The notes below the pieces were generated by a model. The model ran no database searches. It was not told where the DNA came from and saw nothing but the letters and a program-made list of their open reading frames with translations. Below are positions 1 through 7,969 of a stretch of DNA of 64,000 nucleotides, in pieces. Source of the stretch: UBA4427 sp046351135 (GTDB taxonomy: Bacteria; Myxococcota_A; UBA9160; UBA4427); the NCBI GenBank assembly GCA_046351135.1, contig JAXLZA010000012.1, positions 62,001 through 126,000 of the forward strand, given 5' to 3'. Position numbers and translations under genes: made by a program. The first letter of the stretch is position 1, and every line of letters starts with the position of its first letter.

Positions 1-17
1 TCCGGCCGAAGGCCGGA
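1..17 (-). terminator. Small hairpin downstream of ldcA
   Basis: A perfect 7-bp stem (TCCGGCC / GGCCGGA) with a 3-base loop lies 54 bases beyond the ldcA stop codon. It could end the rpsF-to-ldcA transcript. No T-run can be seen because the window ends here, so the terminator call is weak. Confidence 0.3.
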
Positions 18-70
18 TTCCCGCCCACCGATCCGGAACGGAGTCGTCGGGACTCCGCCGCGGCGGCACG

Positions 71-988
71 CTACCGCGCCCGGACCGCCGATTCCAACCA
101 CTCGAGCTCGCCGCGATCCCCATCGAGGGCCGCCCGCCCGCCGAAGGCCCAGGGCCGGTTCGTGGCCCCGTGGCCGAAGGGCAGATCGACGACGACCGGC
201 ACCCCGAGCCCCCCGAACACGTCGAGGAACAGCCGCTCGAGGGGCCATTCCGGGTAGCGCGGATCCTCGCAGTCGGTGAAGGCCCCGATCGCGACGCCGG
301 CGAGGGCCGCGAGCTTCCCCGCCGCCCGCAGCTGCTGCAGCATGCGGTCGACCCGGTACGGCAGCTCGGTCACGTCCTCGAGCATCAGGATCGCGCCGCG
401 GGTGTCGAGCTCCCAGGGCGTGCCGAGGCTCGCGACGCAGACGGTGAGCGAGCCGCCGACGAGGCGGCCCTCGGACCAGCCGGCGACGAGGGGGCGACCC
501 GCATAACGCGGGAGCGGCCCCGTCCCCTGGAGCGTCCGGACCAGGGCCGAGCCGCCCTCGCCTTCGAGCGACTCCTTCTTCTCGAGCATGGGGCCGTGGA
601 TGCCGACGAGGCCGGCCGCCTTGCGCTGCCAGAGCAGCAGGGTCGTGACGTCGCTGTAGCCGACGAGGGGCTTCGCCGCGTCGCGGAAGGCCGCCGCGTC
701 GAGGCGCTCGACGATGCGGTGGCAGCCGTAGCCGCCGCGGGCGCAGACGATCGCGTCGACCTCGGGATCCCGGACGAACTCCATCAGCTCCCGCGCGCGG
801 CGCTCGTCGCTGCCCGCGAGGTAGCCGTCCCGGGCCAGGATGTCGTCGCGGGCGACGGTCTCGAAGCCGAGGCGCTCGAGGGCGCGGCGATTCGTCTCGA
901 ACTTCGCCGGATCGAGGGGACCGGCCGGGGCCACGAGGGCGATTCGGCCGCCGGGGCGGACGGCGCGGGGTCGGCGCAGGCTCGGCAC
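71..988 (-). CDS. ldcA: LD-carboxypeptidase (peptidase family S66)
   Basis: A 305-residue S66-family serine peptidase, which removes the terminal D-alanine from murein tetrapeptides during peptidoglycan recycling in the cytoplasm. The nucleophile Ser112 lies in GYSDVT, the Glu of the relay is Glu204 in LMLED, and the His is His273 in FGHGATNRPW. RGGYG at 84-88 is also typical of the family. Length matches the usual 300-310 residues and there is no signal peptide. The start taken is a GTG whose G is the last base of the dnaB stop codon (TAGTG), which suggests coupling to dnaB. The reading frame runs on upstream inside dnaB, but that extension is low complexity and antisense in character. Some S66 members instead give self-immunity to microcin C7; the position in a housekeeping operon favours recycling. 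Confidence 0.9.
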   Translation of the reverse strand: MPSLRRPRAVRPGGRIALVAPAGPLDPAKFETNRRALERLGFETVARDDILARDGYLAGSDERRARELMEFVRDPEVDAIVCARGGYGCHRIVERLDAAAFRDAAKPLVGYSDVTTLLLWQRKAAGLVGIHGPMLEKKESLEGEGGSALVRTLQGTGPLPRYAGRPLVAGWSEGRLVGGSLTVCVASLGTPWELDTRGAILMLEDVTELPYRVDRMLQQLRAAGKLAALAGVAIGAFTDCEDPRYPEWPLERLFLDVFGGLGVPVVVDLPFGHGATNRPWAFGGRAALDGDRGELEWLESAVRAR

Positions 989-2430
989 TAGAAGGCACCC
1001 GGATCCGTGTCGGGCCCGAAGCCGCCGCCCCCGCCGCCGAACTCGTAGTCGAAGCCCGCGGCGCGGGAGCCGCTCGCACCGGCGGGCGCGCCCTCGTAGG
1101 GATTGTCGGAGAGCGGCCAGTCGCGGAACTGGGCGAAGCGGCCCTCGAACTCGAGCTTGACGGTGCCGGTCGGCCCGTTGCGCTGCTTGGCGATGATCAG
1201 CTCGGCCAGGTTCTCGAACTCCGTCTCCTTGTTGTAGACGACGTCGCGGTAGATGAACGCGATCAGGTCCGCGTCCTGCTCGATCGCGCCCGACTCGCGC
1301 AGGTCGGCGAGCATCGGGCGCTTGTCCTCCTTGCGCGTCTCCGGCCCGCGGTTCAGCTGGGACAGCGCGATCACCGGGAGATCGAGCTCCTTCGCGAGGC
1401 CCTTCAGCCCGCGGCTGATCTCGGAGATCTCCTGCTCGCGGTGCTGCACGTTGCGATCGCCGCGGGCGAGCTGGAGATAGTCGACGACCACGAGGTCGAG
1501 GCCCTTCTGGGAGTGGAGCCGGCGACACTTCGCCCGGATCTCGAGGATCGACGAGGCGCCGGTGTCGTCGATCCAGATGCCGGCCTCGGCGAGGCGACCG
1601 GCGGCGGCCATCAGCCGCGAATGAGCGTCGGTCGAGATGAGGCCGCTGCGGAAGAGACCGAAGTCGACCTGGGCCTCGGTCGAGAGCAGACGCATGACGA
1701 GCGAGCGCGTCGTCATCTCGAGCGAGAAGATCGCGACGTTCTTGCCGTAGTCGACGGCGGCGTTGCGCGCGAGATTCAAAGCGAGGGCCGTCTTGCCCAT
1801 CGACGGCCGGGCGGCCAGGATGAAGAGGTCCCCGGGCTGCAGGCCGCCGGTCATCTCGTCGAGCTTCGCGTAGCCGGAGGAGAGCCCCGTCAGCTCGCCG
1901 CTGCGGTTCATCAGCATGTCGATGTGATTGACGGCGTCGTGCATCTCGACGGAGATCGAGGAGAGGCTCGTGCTCGCCTTGGCGGTCGAGAGCGCGAAGA
2001 TCTTGCTCTCCGCCTCGTCGAGCAGCGTGTCCGCCGGCTCCCCCGGCTCGTAGCCGAGGGCGACGATCTCGGTCGCGGTCGAGATGATGCTCCGCTTGAC
2101 CGCGCGGTCGCGCACGATCTTCGCGTAGTGGACGATGTTGGCCGGCGTCGCGACGTAGTCGGCGATCTCGGCGAGGGCGACCGGACCGCCGACGCTGTCG
2201 AGCAGGCTCTCGCCCTTCAGGTAGGCGGCGAGGGTCGTGAGGTCGACGGGCTGGTTGTCGTCCCGCAGCCGGACCATCGAGCGGAACAGCATCTGATGGG
2301 CGGGGTGGTAGAAATCCTCTTCCCGGATCTCCGTGACCACCGAATGGATCGCGTCGTTGTCGAGCAGGATCGCCGAGAGGACGGCCTTCTCCGCCTCGAC
2401 GTCATGGGGCGGCACGCGCCCCCCGATCAT
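988..2430 (-). CDS. dnaB: Replicative DNA helicase DnaB
   Basis: A 480-residue hexameric helicase that unwinds DNA ahead of the replication fork. The N-terminal DnaB domain (about 1-110) starts with the family-typical PPHDVEAEKAVLSAIL. The RecA-like C-terminal domain has Walker A ARPSMGKT at 207-214, Walker B LVVVDYLQLA near 313-322 and the conserved IIAKQRNGPTG near the C terminus. The ATG at 2430 is chosen because AAGGAG lies 6 bases upstream and the protein then begins as the family does; the open frame upstream to 2697 crosses the rplI terminator and is not coding. The C terminus ends in a Gly/Phe-rich tail. rpsF-rpsR-rplI-dnaB is a common bacterial order. No intein is present. Confidence 0.97.
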   Translation of the reverse strand: MIGGRVPPHDVEAEKAVLSAILLDNDAIHSVVTEIREEDFYHPAHQMLFRSMVRLRDDNQPVDLTTLAAYLKGESLLDSVGGPVALAEIADYVATPANIVHYAKIVRDRAVKRSIISTATEIVALGYEPGEPADTLLDEAESKIFALSTAKASTSLSSISVEMHDAVNHIDMLMNRSGELTGLSSGYAKLDEMTGGLQPGDLFILAARPSMGKTALALNLARNAAVDYGKNVAIFSLEMTTRSLVMRLLSTEAQVDFGLFRSGLISTDAHSRLMAAAGRLAEAGIWIDDTGASSILEIRAKCRRLHSQKGLDLVVVDYLQLARGDRNVQHREQEISEISRGLKGLAKELDLPVIALSQLNRGPETRKEDKRPMLADLRESGAIEQDADLIAFIYRDVVYNKETEFENLAELIIAKQRNGPTGTVKLEFEGRFAQFRDWPLSDNPYEGAPAGASGSRAAGFDYEFGGGGGGFGPDTDPGAF

Positions 2431-2591
2431 GTCGGACTCCTTCACACCCCACCCCCTCGATGGGCGCCCGAGCGCGCGGGCCGGAGCCGCGCAGCGCCCC
2501 GTCCGGACCGGCGGAGCCCCGGGCATTCGACGCCCGTCGAGTATACGCGGGCACGCCGCGTCCGGAGCACGCCGCGTGCGTTCCGCGGCGC

Positions 2592-2646
2592 AATAAAACG
2601 AGCGCCCACTCCGGGGCGTCCTTGCGGGACGGCGGAGTGGGCGCTC
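2592..2646 (-). terminator. Rho-independent terminator after rplI
   Basis: On the minus strand a perfect 14-bp stem (GAGCGCCCACTCCG and its complement, arms 2633-2646 and 2600-2613) with a 19-base loop is followed by GTTTTATTG. This is a strong intrinsic terminator 60 bases past the rplI stop. dnaB begins 160 bases further on, so dnaB-ldcA is either read through or has its own promoter. Confidence 0.85.
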
Positions 2647-2708
2647 GGTGGACCCCGGTGCGCGTCGTCGTCCGGCCCGACGGGCCGCCGACGGCACGCG
2701 TTCTCGGA

Positions 2709-3164
2709 TCAGCTCGCGGCGGAGACGGTCACCTTCAGCGTCGCGACCACGTCGTTGCGCAGGCGGACGCTCACCGTGTGCTCGCCCACCGACTTGATCG
2801 GCTCGGCCAGCACGATCTTGCGTCGGTCGACCTCGAGGCCCTGGGCCCCGAGCAGCTCGGCGAGGTTCGCCGAGGTCACCGAGCCGAAGAGCTTGCCCTC
2901 TTCGCCGACCTGGGCCGAGATCGCGAGCGCCAGGGCCTCGATGCGCACCTTCACGCTCTCGAGATCCTTCAGCTCCTTGGCCCGCTTCTCGGCGATCACG
3001 CGCCGCTTGTGCTCGACCTCGTGGACCCGGGCCGCCGTCGCCGGCAGCGCCTTGCCCTGCGGAATCAGGAAGTTGCGCGCATAGCCCGGCTTGACCTTCA
3101 CCACGTCGCCGGCGTCGCCCAGGTTGTGGACGTCCTCACTCAGGATGACTTGAACGAGTGCCAT
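2709..3164 (-). CDS. rplI: 50S ribosomal protein bL9
   Basis: A 151-residue bL9. The N-terminal rRNA-binding domain carries the signature GDVVKVKPGYARNFLIPQGKA, followed by a charged connecting helix (about 45-80) and the C-terminal domain. Length is normal for L9 (about 148). The ATG is preceded by GGAG at 7 bases. It lies 9 bases after rpsR in the same operon and is followed by a strong terminator. Confidence 0.97.
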   Translation of the reverse strand: MALVQVILSEDVHNLGDAGDVVKVKPGYARNFLIPQGKALPATAARVHEVEHKRRVIAEKRAKELKDLESVKVRIEALALAISAQVGEEGKLFGSVTSANLAELLGAQGLEVDRRKIVLAEPIKSVGEHTVSVRLRNDVVATLKVTVSAAS

Positions 3165-3173
3165 GTGCGTCTC

Positions 3174-3764
3174 CTAGATGTGGCTCGGGGCGTACGGCAG
3201 CATCGCGAGATGCCGGGCGCGCTTGATCTCGAGCGAGAGCGGACGCTGGTGCTTCGCGCAGGTTCCGGAGATCCGGCGCGGGGTCAGCTTGCCCGTCTCG
3301 GTGATGAAGAGCCGGAGCGTCTTCACGTCCTTGTACGAGATCGTCACGTTCTTGTCGGCGCAGAACCGGCAGACCTTGCGGCGCTGGAACATGCCCTTGC
3401 GCTTGGCCTGCTTGCGGGCCTTCTTCCGCGCCGCGGCGCGGAGCTTGCCCTTGACCGTCAGCGGCGCGCGCGGCGCGCGATCGCCCCGATCTCCACGGTC
3501 CCCGCGATCGCCCCGATCGCCGCGATCCTCACGCGGCGGGCGCGGGCCGCGGTCGAAGCCGCCCGGTCGCTCGCCGCGGTCGGCCATCGGCGGCCGGTCG
3601 CGGTCGGCCTTGGGGCCGAGCGGCGGGCGCGGACCGGATCCGGCGGGACCCGAGGGCCCGGCCGCCGGACCCGAAGGCCCCGCAGCGGGACCCGAGGGAG
3701 GTCGTCTCGTCACACCGGCCCGCGGACCGGAGGGAATCGTCGTCTCGGTCTTCTCGTCGCTCAT
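3174..3764 (-). CDS. rpsR: 30S ribosomal protein bS18 with long N-terminal extension
   Basis: The last 75 or so residues are a standard S18: RRKVCRFCADKN followed by DVKTLRLFITETGKLTPRRISGT and the usual basic C terminus. S18 pairs with S6 on the platform of the 30S subunit. Ordinary S18 is about 75-90 residues; here it is 196, because about 115 residues precede the core. That extension is low complexity: an N-terminal stretch with GPAAGPSGP repeats, then a run of RGD repeats, then a Lys/Arg-rich segment. The start ATG overlaps the rpsF stop (ATGA), which fixes it well. The ssb gene usually found between rpsF and rpsR is absent here and lies alone at 42942. Confidence 0.95.
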   Translation of the reverse strand: MSDEKTETTIPSGPRAGVTRRPPSGPAAGPSGPAAGPSGPAGSGPRPPLGPKADRDRPPMADRGERPGGFDRGPRPPREDRGDRGDRGDRGDRGDRAPRAPLTVKGKLRAAARKKARKQAKRKGMFQRRKVCRFCADKNVTISYKDVKTLRLFITETGKLTPRRISGTCAKHQRPLSLEIKRARHLAMLPYAPSHI

Positions 3765-4300
3765 GCTCCCTCCTCCTCGTCTTCATCCGGCGGACCGAAG
3801 CGCGAGCGGTCGTCGCGCGGGTTGTAGTCGTCGCGATCGTCACTCCCACCGAAGTCGTCGTCGTCGCCGCCCAGGCTGCGACCCGACTCCTCGGCCTCGC
3901 GGCGAGCCTCGGCCTCTTCGGCCTCGCGGGCCGCACGCTCGGCGGCGCGCTTCGCCTGCTCGACCTCGGCGGCGGCGGCGGCGGCCTTGCGGCCCTCGAT
4001 GTCCGTCACGTTCTCCGCGGCCTGGACCGTGAGGAAGCGCAGGATCGACTCGTCGAGGCGAAGCACGCGCTCCACCTCCGGGACGACCTTGCCGCCATCG
4101 AGGTACATCAGGGTGTAGTAGTGGCCCTTGTGGAACTTCTTGATCTCGTAGGCGAGCTTGCGCTTGCCATGGTCCTCGCACATCAGGCGCGTGGAGCCGG
4201 CCGAGGCGAGCACCCCGTCGAGGCGGGCCAGGATGGCCTTCGCGCCCTCGTCGGAGATCTCCGGCTGGACGATGAACGTCGTTTCATATTCCCGCGGCAA
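3761..4300 (-). CDS. rpsF: 30S ribosomal protein bS6 with long acidic C-terminal tail
   Basis: Residues 1-95 are a normal S6 (REYETTFIVQPEIS at the start; KLAYEIKKFHKGHYYTLMYL in the middle), the partner of S18 on the 30S platform. Residues 105-179 are an extra tail: an Ala/Glu-rich helix-forming stretch (about 108-142) followed by a disordered, strongly acidic end (GDDDDF, DEDEEEGA). Usual S6 length is 95-135. The start is TTG, with GGAGG 7 bases upstream, and the protein then begins as S6 does. First gene of the operon; a leader hairpin precedes it. Confidence 0.95.
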   Translation of the reverse strand: MPREYETTFIVQPEISDEGAKAILARLDGVLASAGSTRLMCEDHGKRKLAYEIKKFHKGHYYTLMYLDGGKVVPEVERVLRLDESILRFLTVQAAENVTDIEGRKAAAAAAEVEQAKRAAERAAREAEEAEARREAEESGRSLGGDDDDFGGSDDRDDYNPRDDRSRFGPPDEDEEEGA

Positions 4301-4315
4301 GACTTTCCTCCCGGT

Positions 4316-4353
4316 CGGATGCGCCCGCGGACCGAGGTCCGCGCCGACATCCG
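4316..4353 (-). promoter_or_regulatory. Leader hairpin before rpsF, candidate S6:S18 autoregulatory site
   Basis: In the mRNA sense an outer stem CGGATG/CATCCG encloses a 5x5 internal loop (TCGGC and GGGCG) and an inner 7-bp hairpin GCGGACC-TC-GGTCCGC. The structure ends 15 bases before the TTG start, just ahead of the Shine-Dalgarno. Many bacteria have an rpsF leader RNA that binds the S6:S18 dimer and represses translation; place and shape fit, but I could not confirm the conserved core nucleotides. Confidence 0.4.
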
Positions 4354-4502
4354 GGCGCCCTGCTGGAATCCCCTCGGCGGGTTTCCGAGCTCGGATTCGA
4401 GGGCACCGAGGCTGGTGGTTGATGGCCCGAAGGCCGTTTTGGAAGCGCCCATGGGTACCACAGGCCCGCCGATCGGGGCAAGCCCGGGCCGACTCGGACC
4501 GG

Positions 4503-5132
4503 TCAGCCGGTCGGACCGCCCTCGGCCAGCTCGAGCAGGGCGGCGTGGACCCGGACGTCGTCGGTCAGCTCGGGATGGAAGGTGCACGCGAGCCGGCGGC
4601 CCTGGCGGACCAGGACCGGCTCCCCGTCGACCGTCGCGAGGACCTCGACCCCCCGCCCCGGATCGACGAGCCGCGGCGCCCGGATGAAGACGCATTCCAT
4701 GCCCCGCCAGGCTGGGCGGGAGCCTGGATCGGCGGGGGCGACGAAGGAGTCGACCTGGGTCCCGTAGGCGTTGCGAAGCGCCTCGACGTCGACGAGTCCG
4801 AGGGTGGGGACCGGATGGTTGCGCGACGCCCGGGCCAGCAGGATCGCCCCGGCACAGGTCCCAAGCAGCGCCCCACCCGCCTCGGCGAAGGCGCGAATGG
4901 GCCCGACCAGCCCGTGCCGGTCGAGCCCCTTCGAGATCGTCGTGCTCTCGCCGCCGGGCAGCACGAGGGCCCAGAGCCCGGCGAGATCGGCGGGGAGCCG
5001 GACCCGGCGGCCCTGCGCCCCGCAGCGCTCGAGCGCCGCGAGGTGCTTCTCGACGTCGCCCTGGAGGGCGAGGACGCCGACCACCGGTCGCCCCCCGCCG
5101 ATTCCCTTCCGCCGCGCGCGCTTCGCCGCCAT
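4503..5132 (-). CDS. pdxT: Pyridoxal 5'-phosphate synthase glutaminase subunit PdxT
   Basis: A 209-residue class I glutamine amidotransferase that feeds ammonia to PdxS in the deoxyxylulose-phosphate-independent route to vitamin B6. Signature pieces are VGVLALQGD (18-26), LPGGES (58-63), the nucleophile Cys93 in LGTCAGAILLA, and the His186/Glu188 pair in TFHPEL. Length is slightly above the usual 190-200 because of a basic N-terminal extension of about 15 residues. The ATG at 5132 gives this compact protein; the frame continues upstream into pdxS sequence without family similarity. It lies 47 bases after pdxS. Confidence 0.95.
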   Translation of the reverse strand: MAAKRARRKGIGGGRPVVGVLALQGDVEKHLAALERCGAQGRRVRLPADLAGLWALVLPGGESTTISKGLDRHGLVGPIRAFAEAGGALLGTCAGAILLARASRNHPVPTLGLVDVEALRNAYGTQVDSFVAPADPGSRPAWRGMECVFIRAPRLVDPGRGVEVLATVDGEPVLVRQGRRLACTFHPELTDDVRVHAALLELAEGGPTG

Positions 5133-5179
5133 CCGACTCTCCGCCTCCCGGCTTCGCCTGACCCGCCCCGCGTCCGCGA

Positions 5180-6178
5180 CTACCAGCCGCGGTTCGCGAG
5201 CTTCTGCTCCTCGGAGAGCGAGCTCATCTCGAGGCCCTCCATCGCCGAGCCGAGGCCGCGACAGGCCGCGAGCACCTCTTCCGGGTCGTCCCAGTGCGTA
5301 CAGGCATGCACGATCGCCCGGGCCCGGGCCGCCGGATCCGCGCTCTTGAAGATGCCGGAGCCGACGAAGACCGCCTCGGCCCCGAGCGAGCGACACAGCG
5401 CCGCGTCGGGCGGCGTCGCGACGCCGCCGGCGGCGAAGTTCGGCACGGGCAGCTTGCCGTGCTCGTGGACGTAGCGGACGAGGTCGTAGGGCGCGCCCAT
5501 GTCCCGCGCCGTCGACATCAGCTCCTCGGCCGGCAGGGCCTGGATCGCCCGGATCTCGCCGATCACGCTGCGCAGGTGGCGCACCGCCTCGACGATGTTG
5601 CCGCTGCCCGCCTCGCCCTTGGTGCGAATCATCGCGGCGCCCTCACCGATGCGCCGGAGCGCCTCGCCGAGGTTGCGCGCGCCGCAGACGAAGGGGACGC
5701 GGTAGTCGTGCTTCGCGATGTGGTGCTCGTCGTCGGCCGGCGTGAGCACCTCGCTCTCGTCGATGAAGTCGACGCCGAGGGCCTCGAGCACGCGGGCCTC
5801 CTGGATGTGGCCGATGCGGACCTTCGCCATCACCGGGATCGAGACCGCGCGCTGGATGCGCTCGATCATGTCGACGGCGCTCATGCGCGCGACGCCGCCG
5901 TCGCGCCGGATGTCCGCCGGCACCCGCTCGAGCGCCATCACCGCGCAGGCCCCCGCGTCCTCGGCGATCTTCGCCTGCTCGGCGTCGGTCACGTCCATGA
6001 TGACGCCGTTCTTCATCATCTCGGCGAGCCCGACCTTCAGCTGGAAGGCGTCCGCCCCGCGGCGCAGCGCGCCGCTCCCGTTCGCCGCCCGGCCGTTCGC
6101 GCCCCCGACCTTCGCCTTCGCGCCGCGGCCCGCCGCCGCCTTCGCGCCCCGTCCCCGTCCCGTCGCCGTCTTCGCCAT
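5180..6178 (-). CDS. pdxS: Pyridoxal 5'-phosphate synthase lyase subunit PdxS
   Basis: A 332-residue TIM-barrel synthase that makes PLP from ribose 5-phosphate, glyceraldehyde 3-phosphate and ammonia supplied by PdxT. The catalytic residues match the Bacillus enzyme: Asp62 (VIMDV), Lys119 (VMAKVRIGH) and Lys187 (RTKGEAGSGN). The first 40 or so residues are an Ala/Gly/Arg/Lys-rich extension not found in most PdxS (about 290 residues), probably disordered. The ATG at 6178 is the first in frame; a later start would be needed for a standard-length protein but no ATG lies near residue 38. Confidence 0.96.
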   Translation of the reverse strand: MAKTATGRGRGAKAAAGRGAKAKVGGANGRAANGSGALRRGADAFQLKVGLAEMMKNGVIMDVTDAEQAKIAEDAGACAVMALERVPADIRRDGGVARMSAVDMIERIQRAVSIPVMAKVRIGHIQEARVLEALGVDFIDESEVLTPADDEHHIAKHDYRVPFVCGARNLGEALRRIGEGAAMIRTKGEAGSGNIVEAVRHLRSVIGEIRAIQALPAEELMSTARDMGAPYDLVRYVHEHGKLPVPNFAAGGVATPPDAALCRSLGAEAVFVGSGIFKSADPAARARAIVHACTHWDDPEEVLAACRGLGSAMEGLEMSSLSEEQKLANRGW

Positions 6179-6277
6179 GATCCGCCTCCTGCTTGCCTTT
6201 CCGACCCGACGCCCGGGCCCGTGACTCGCGCGACGCCCGGGAAGCCGCCTGCTCCCCGCCCGCCGCGAACGAACGCT

Positions 6278-7849
6278 TCAGAGATGCATCCCCGCCGTGC
6301 GCCCCGCCCCGGGCGCGCGCCCGGCCCGCTCGCGGACGACCCGCCCGAGCGCCGCGACGCCCCGGGCGATCTCGGCCTCGTCGACGCTCGCGACCGAGAG
6401 GCGCATGCCCCGCGACGGCCGCGCGTCGGGGAGGAAGAGCGTCCCCGGCGAGAACACGACGCCCGCCCGCGCCGCGTCGGCGAGCAGGTCCCGCGTGTCG
6501 ACCTCGAAGGGCAGCTCGACCCAGCACTGGTATCCCCCGTCGGGCGAGGTCGCCGTCGTGCCGGCGGGCATCTCCTTCGCGAGCGCCTCGGCGAGCGCCG
6601 CGTGGCGCGCCGCGAGCACGCGGCGGATGCGGGCGAGATGGCGATCGAAGCCCCCCGACTCGACGAAGCGCACGAGCGCCGCCTGCAGCGTCAGCGCGTC
6701 CGAGAGATCCGTCGCGTGCTTGAGCGCCACGAGCCCCTCGAGCACCCGCCCCCGCGCCGCGAGCGAGCCGACGCGCACCCCGGGAAAGAGCGACTTCGAG
6801 AACGAGTAGAGATGGACGACGAGGCCCGCATCGTCGAGGGCCGCGAGCGGGGCCACGTCCTGGCCGCGGAAGCGCAGATCGAGCTCGAAGCCGTCCTCGA
6901 CGACGGGGACACCGTGGCGCGCCGCGATCTCGAGGATCTGGCGGCGGCGCGCGAGGGTCGTGGTCGTGCCGAGGGGATTGTGGAAGGACGGGATCGTGTA
7001 GAAGACCTTGACCTCGGGCCGGGCGAGCACGCGGTCGAGGGCCTCGGGATCGACGCCCTCGTCGTCCATCGCGACGGCGGCGGGAGCGAGCCCGTGGCCC
7101 GCGAGCGCCGACAGCACGTTCGCGTAGGTCGGCACCTCGACCGCGACCTGGTCGCCCGGCTGCGTGAAGAGCCGCAGCGCGAGGGAGATGCCCTGGCTCG
7201 CGCCGTGGCACAGCACGATCTCCTCCGGTGCCGTCGCGATGCCATAGCGCCGGAAGCGCTCGGCGATCGCCCGGCGCAGGCGCGGATCGCCCTCCGGCGA
7301 GGCGTAGGAGAAGAGCGCGGGCCCCTCCTCGCGCAGCGCCGCCTCGAAGCACGCGGCGAAGGCCTCGACGGGATAGAGGCGCGGATCGGGAATCAGGCGG
7401 TGGAGCGCGACGACGTCGTCGCCGCTCGCATAACGCGGGCGCGTGTTCTCGAGGGCGATCAGCCGCTCGACGGCGGGCGCGAGCGCGAGGGGGAGCGCCG
7501 CGGCGCGACCGGGCCCCGTCGACTCGGATCGATCGCGGGCCGGCGCGCTGCCGCCGTCCTCGCCGCGGGGGCCGCTCGCGGCCGGAGTGCGCAGCGCGCG
7601 GACGAAGGTCCCCGCACCGGCGCGGGCCTCGACATAGCCGGACTGGCCGAGCTGCTCGTAGGCGAGGGCCACGGTGTCGCGGTGGAGGCCGAGCTCCGCG
7701 GCGAGGGCGCGGATCGCCGGCAGGCGCTCGCCGGGCGCACGGCTCCCCGCCTCGATCTCGGCCTGGAGCTGGGCCGCGATCTGCTGGTAGGCGGGCTCGT
7801 CCGATCGCTCGTCGATCCGCAGACGCTGGGGGGCGCCGTCGAAAACCAT
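6278..7849 (-). CDS. pdxR: MocR/PdxR-type transcriptional regulator (GntR DNA-binding domain fused to aminotransferase domain)
   Basis: A 523-residue fusion. Residues 1-80 are a GntR winged helix (PAYQQIAAQLQAEIEAG, then LPAIRALAAELGLHRDTVALAYEQL). After a low-complexity linker (about 85-115), residues 120-515 form a fold-type I aminotransferase domain, with the PLP-lysine region SFSKSLFPGVRVG. MocR proteins of the PdxR class sense PLP and control pdxST. The gene lies 99 bases upstream of pdxS on the same strand, which supports PdxR; in many species pdxR is divergent from pdxST, so this layout would couple regulator and enzymes in one transcript. The function is inferred from family and context. 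Confidence 0.85.
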   Translation of the reverse strand: MVFDGAPQRLRIDERSDEPAYQQIAAQLQAEIEAGSRAPGERLPAIRALAAELGLHRDTVALAYEQLGQSGYVEARAGAGTFVRALRTPAASGPRGEDGGSAPARDRSESTGPGRAAALPLALAPAVERLIALENTRPRYASGDDVVALHRLIPDPRLYPVEAFAACFEAALREEGPALFSYASPEGDPRLRRAIAERFRRYGIATAPEEIVLCHGASQGISLALRLFTQPGDQVAVEVPTYANVLSALAGHGLAPAAVAMDDEGVDPEALDRVLARPEVKVFYTIPSFHNPLGTTTTLARRRQILEIAARHGVPVVEDGFELDLRFRGQDVAPLAALDDAGLVVHLYSFSKSLFPGVRVGSLAARGRVLEGLVALKHATDLSDALTLQAALVRFVESGGFDRHLARIRRVLAARHAALAEALAKEMPAGTTATSPDGGYQCWVELPFEVDTRDLLADAARAGVVFSPGTLFLPDARPSRGMRLSVASVDEAEIARGVAALGRVVRERAGRAPGAGRTAGMHL

Positions 7850-7927
7850 GTCCGGACACTATCAGCCGGACAAAAGCCCGACAAGCCTACTTGTCCGGCT
7901 TGTGGAGCAAAAATCCATCCGGACAAG
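7849..7927. promoter_or_regulatory. Cluster of CCGGACAA boxes before pdxR, candidate PdxR operators
   Basis: The 120-base gap between pth and pdxR holds repeated copies of one octamer. There is a perfect 10-base palindrome TGTCCGGACA at 7849-7858 touching the pdxR start codon, CCGGACAA at 7866-7873, a dyad CCCGACAAG / CTTGTCCGG at 7877-7885 and 7890-7898, and CCGGACAAG at 7919-7927. Repeated oriented boxes are typical of MocR operators. The arrangement suggests autoregulation of pdxR, and with it pdxST. Confidence 0.6.
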
Positions 7928-7969
7928 TCCGATCTCGATCGGCCCACCCGCCGCCGGTCCGGTCTCCGA

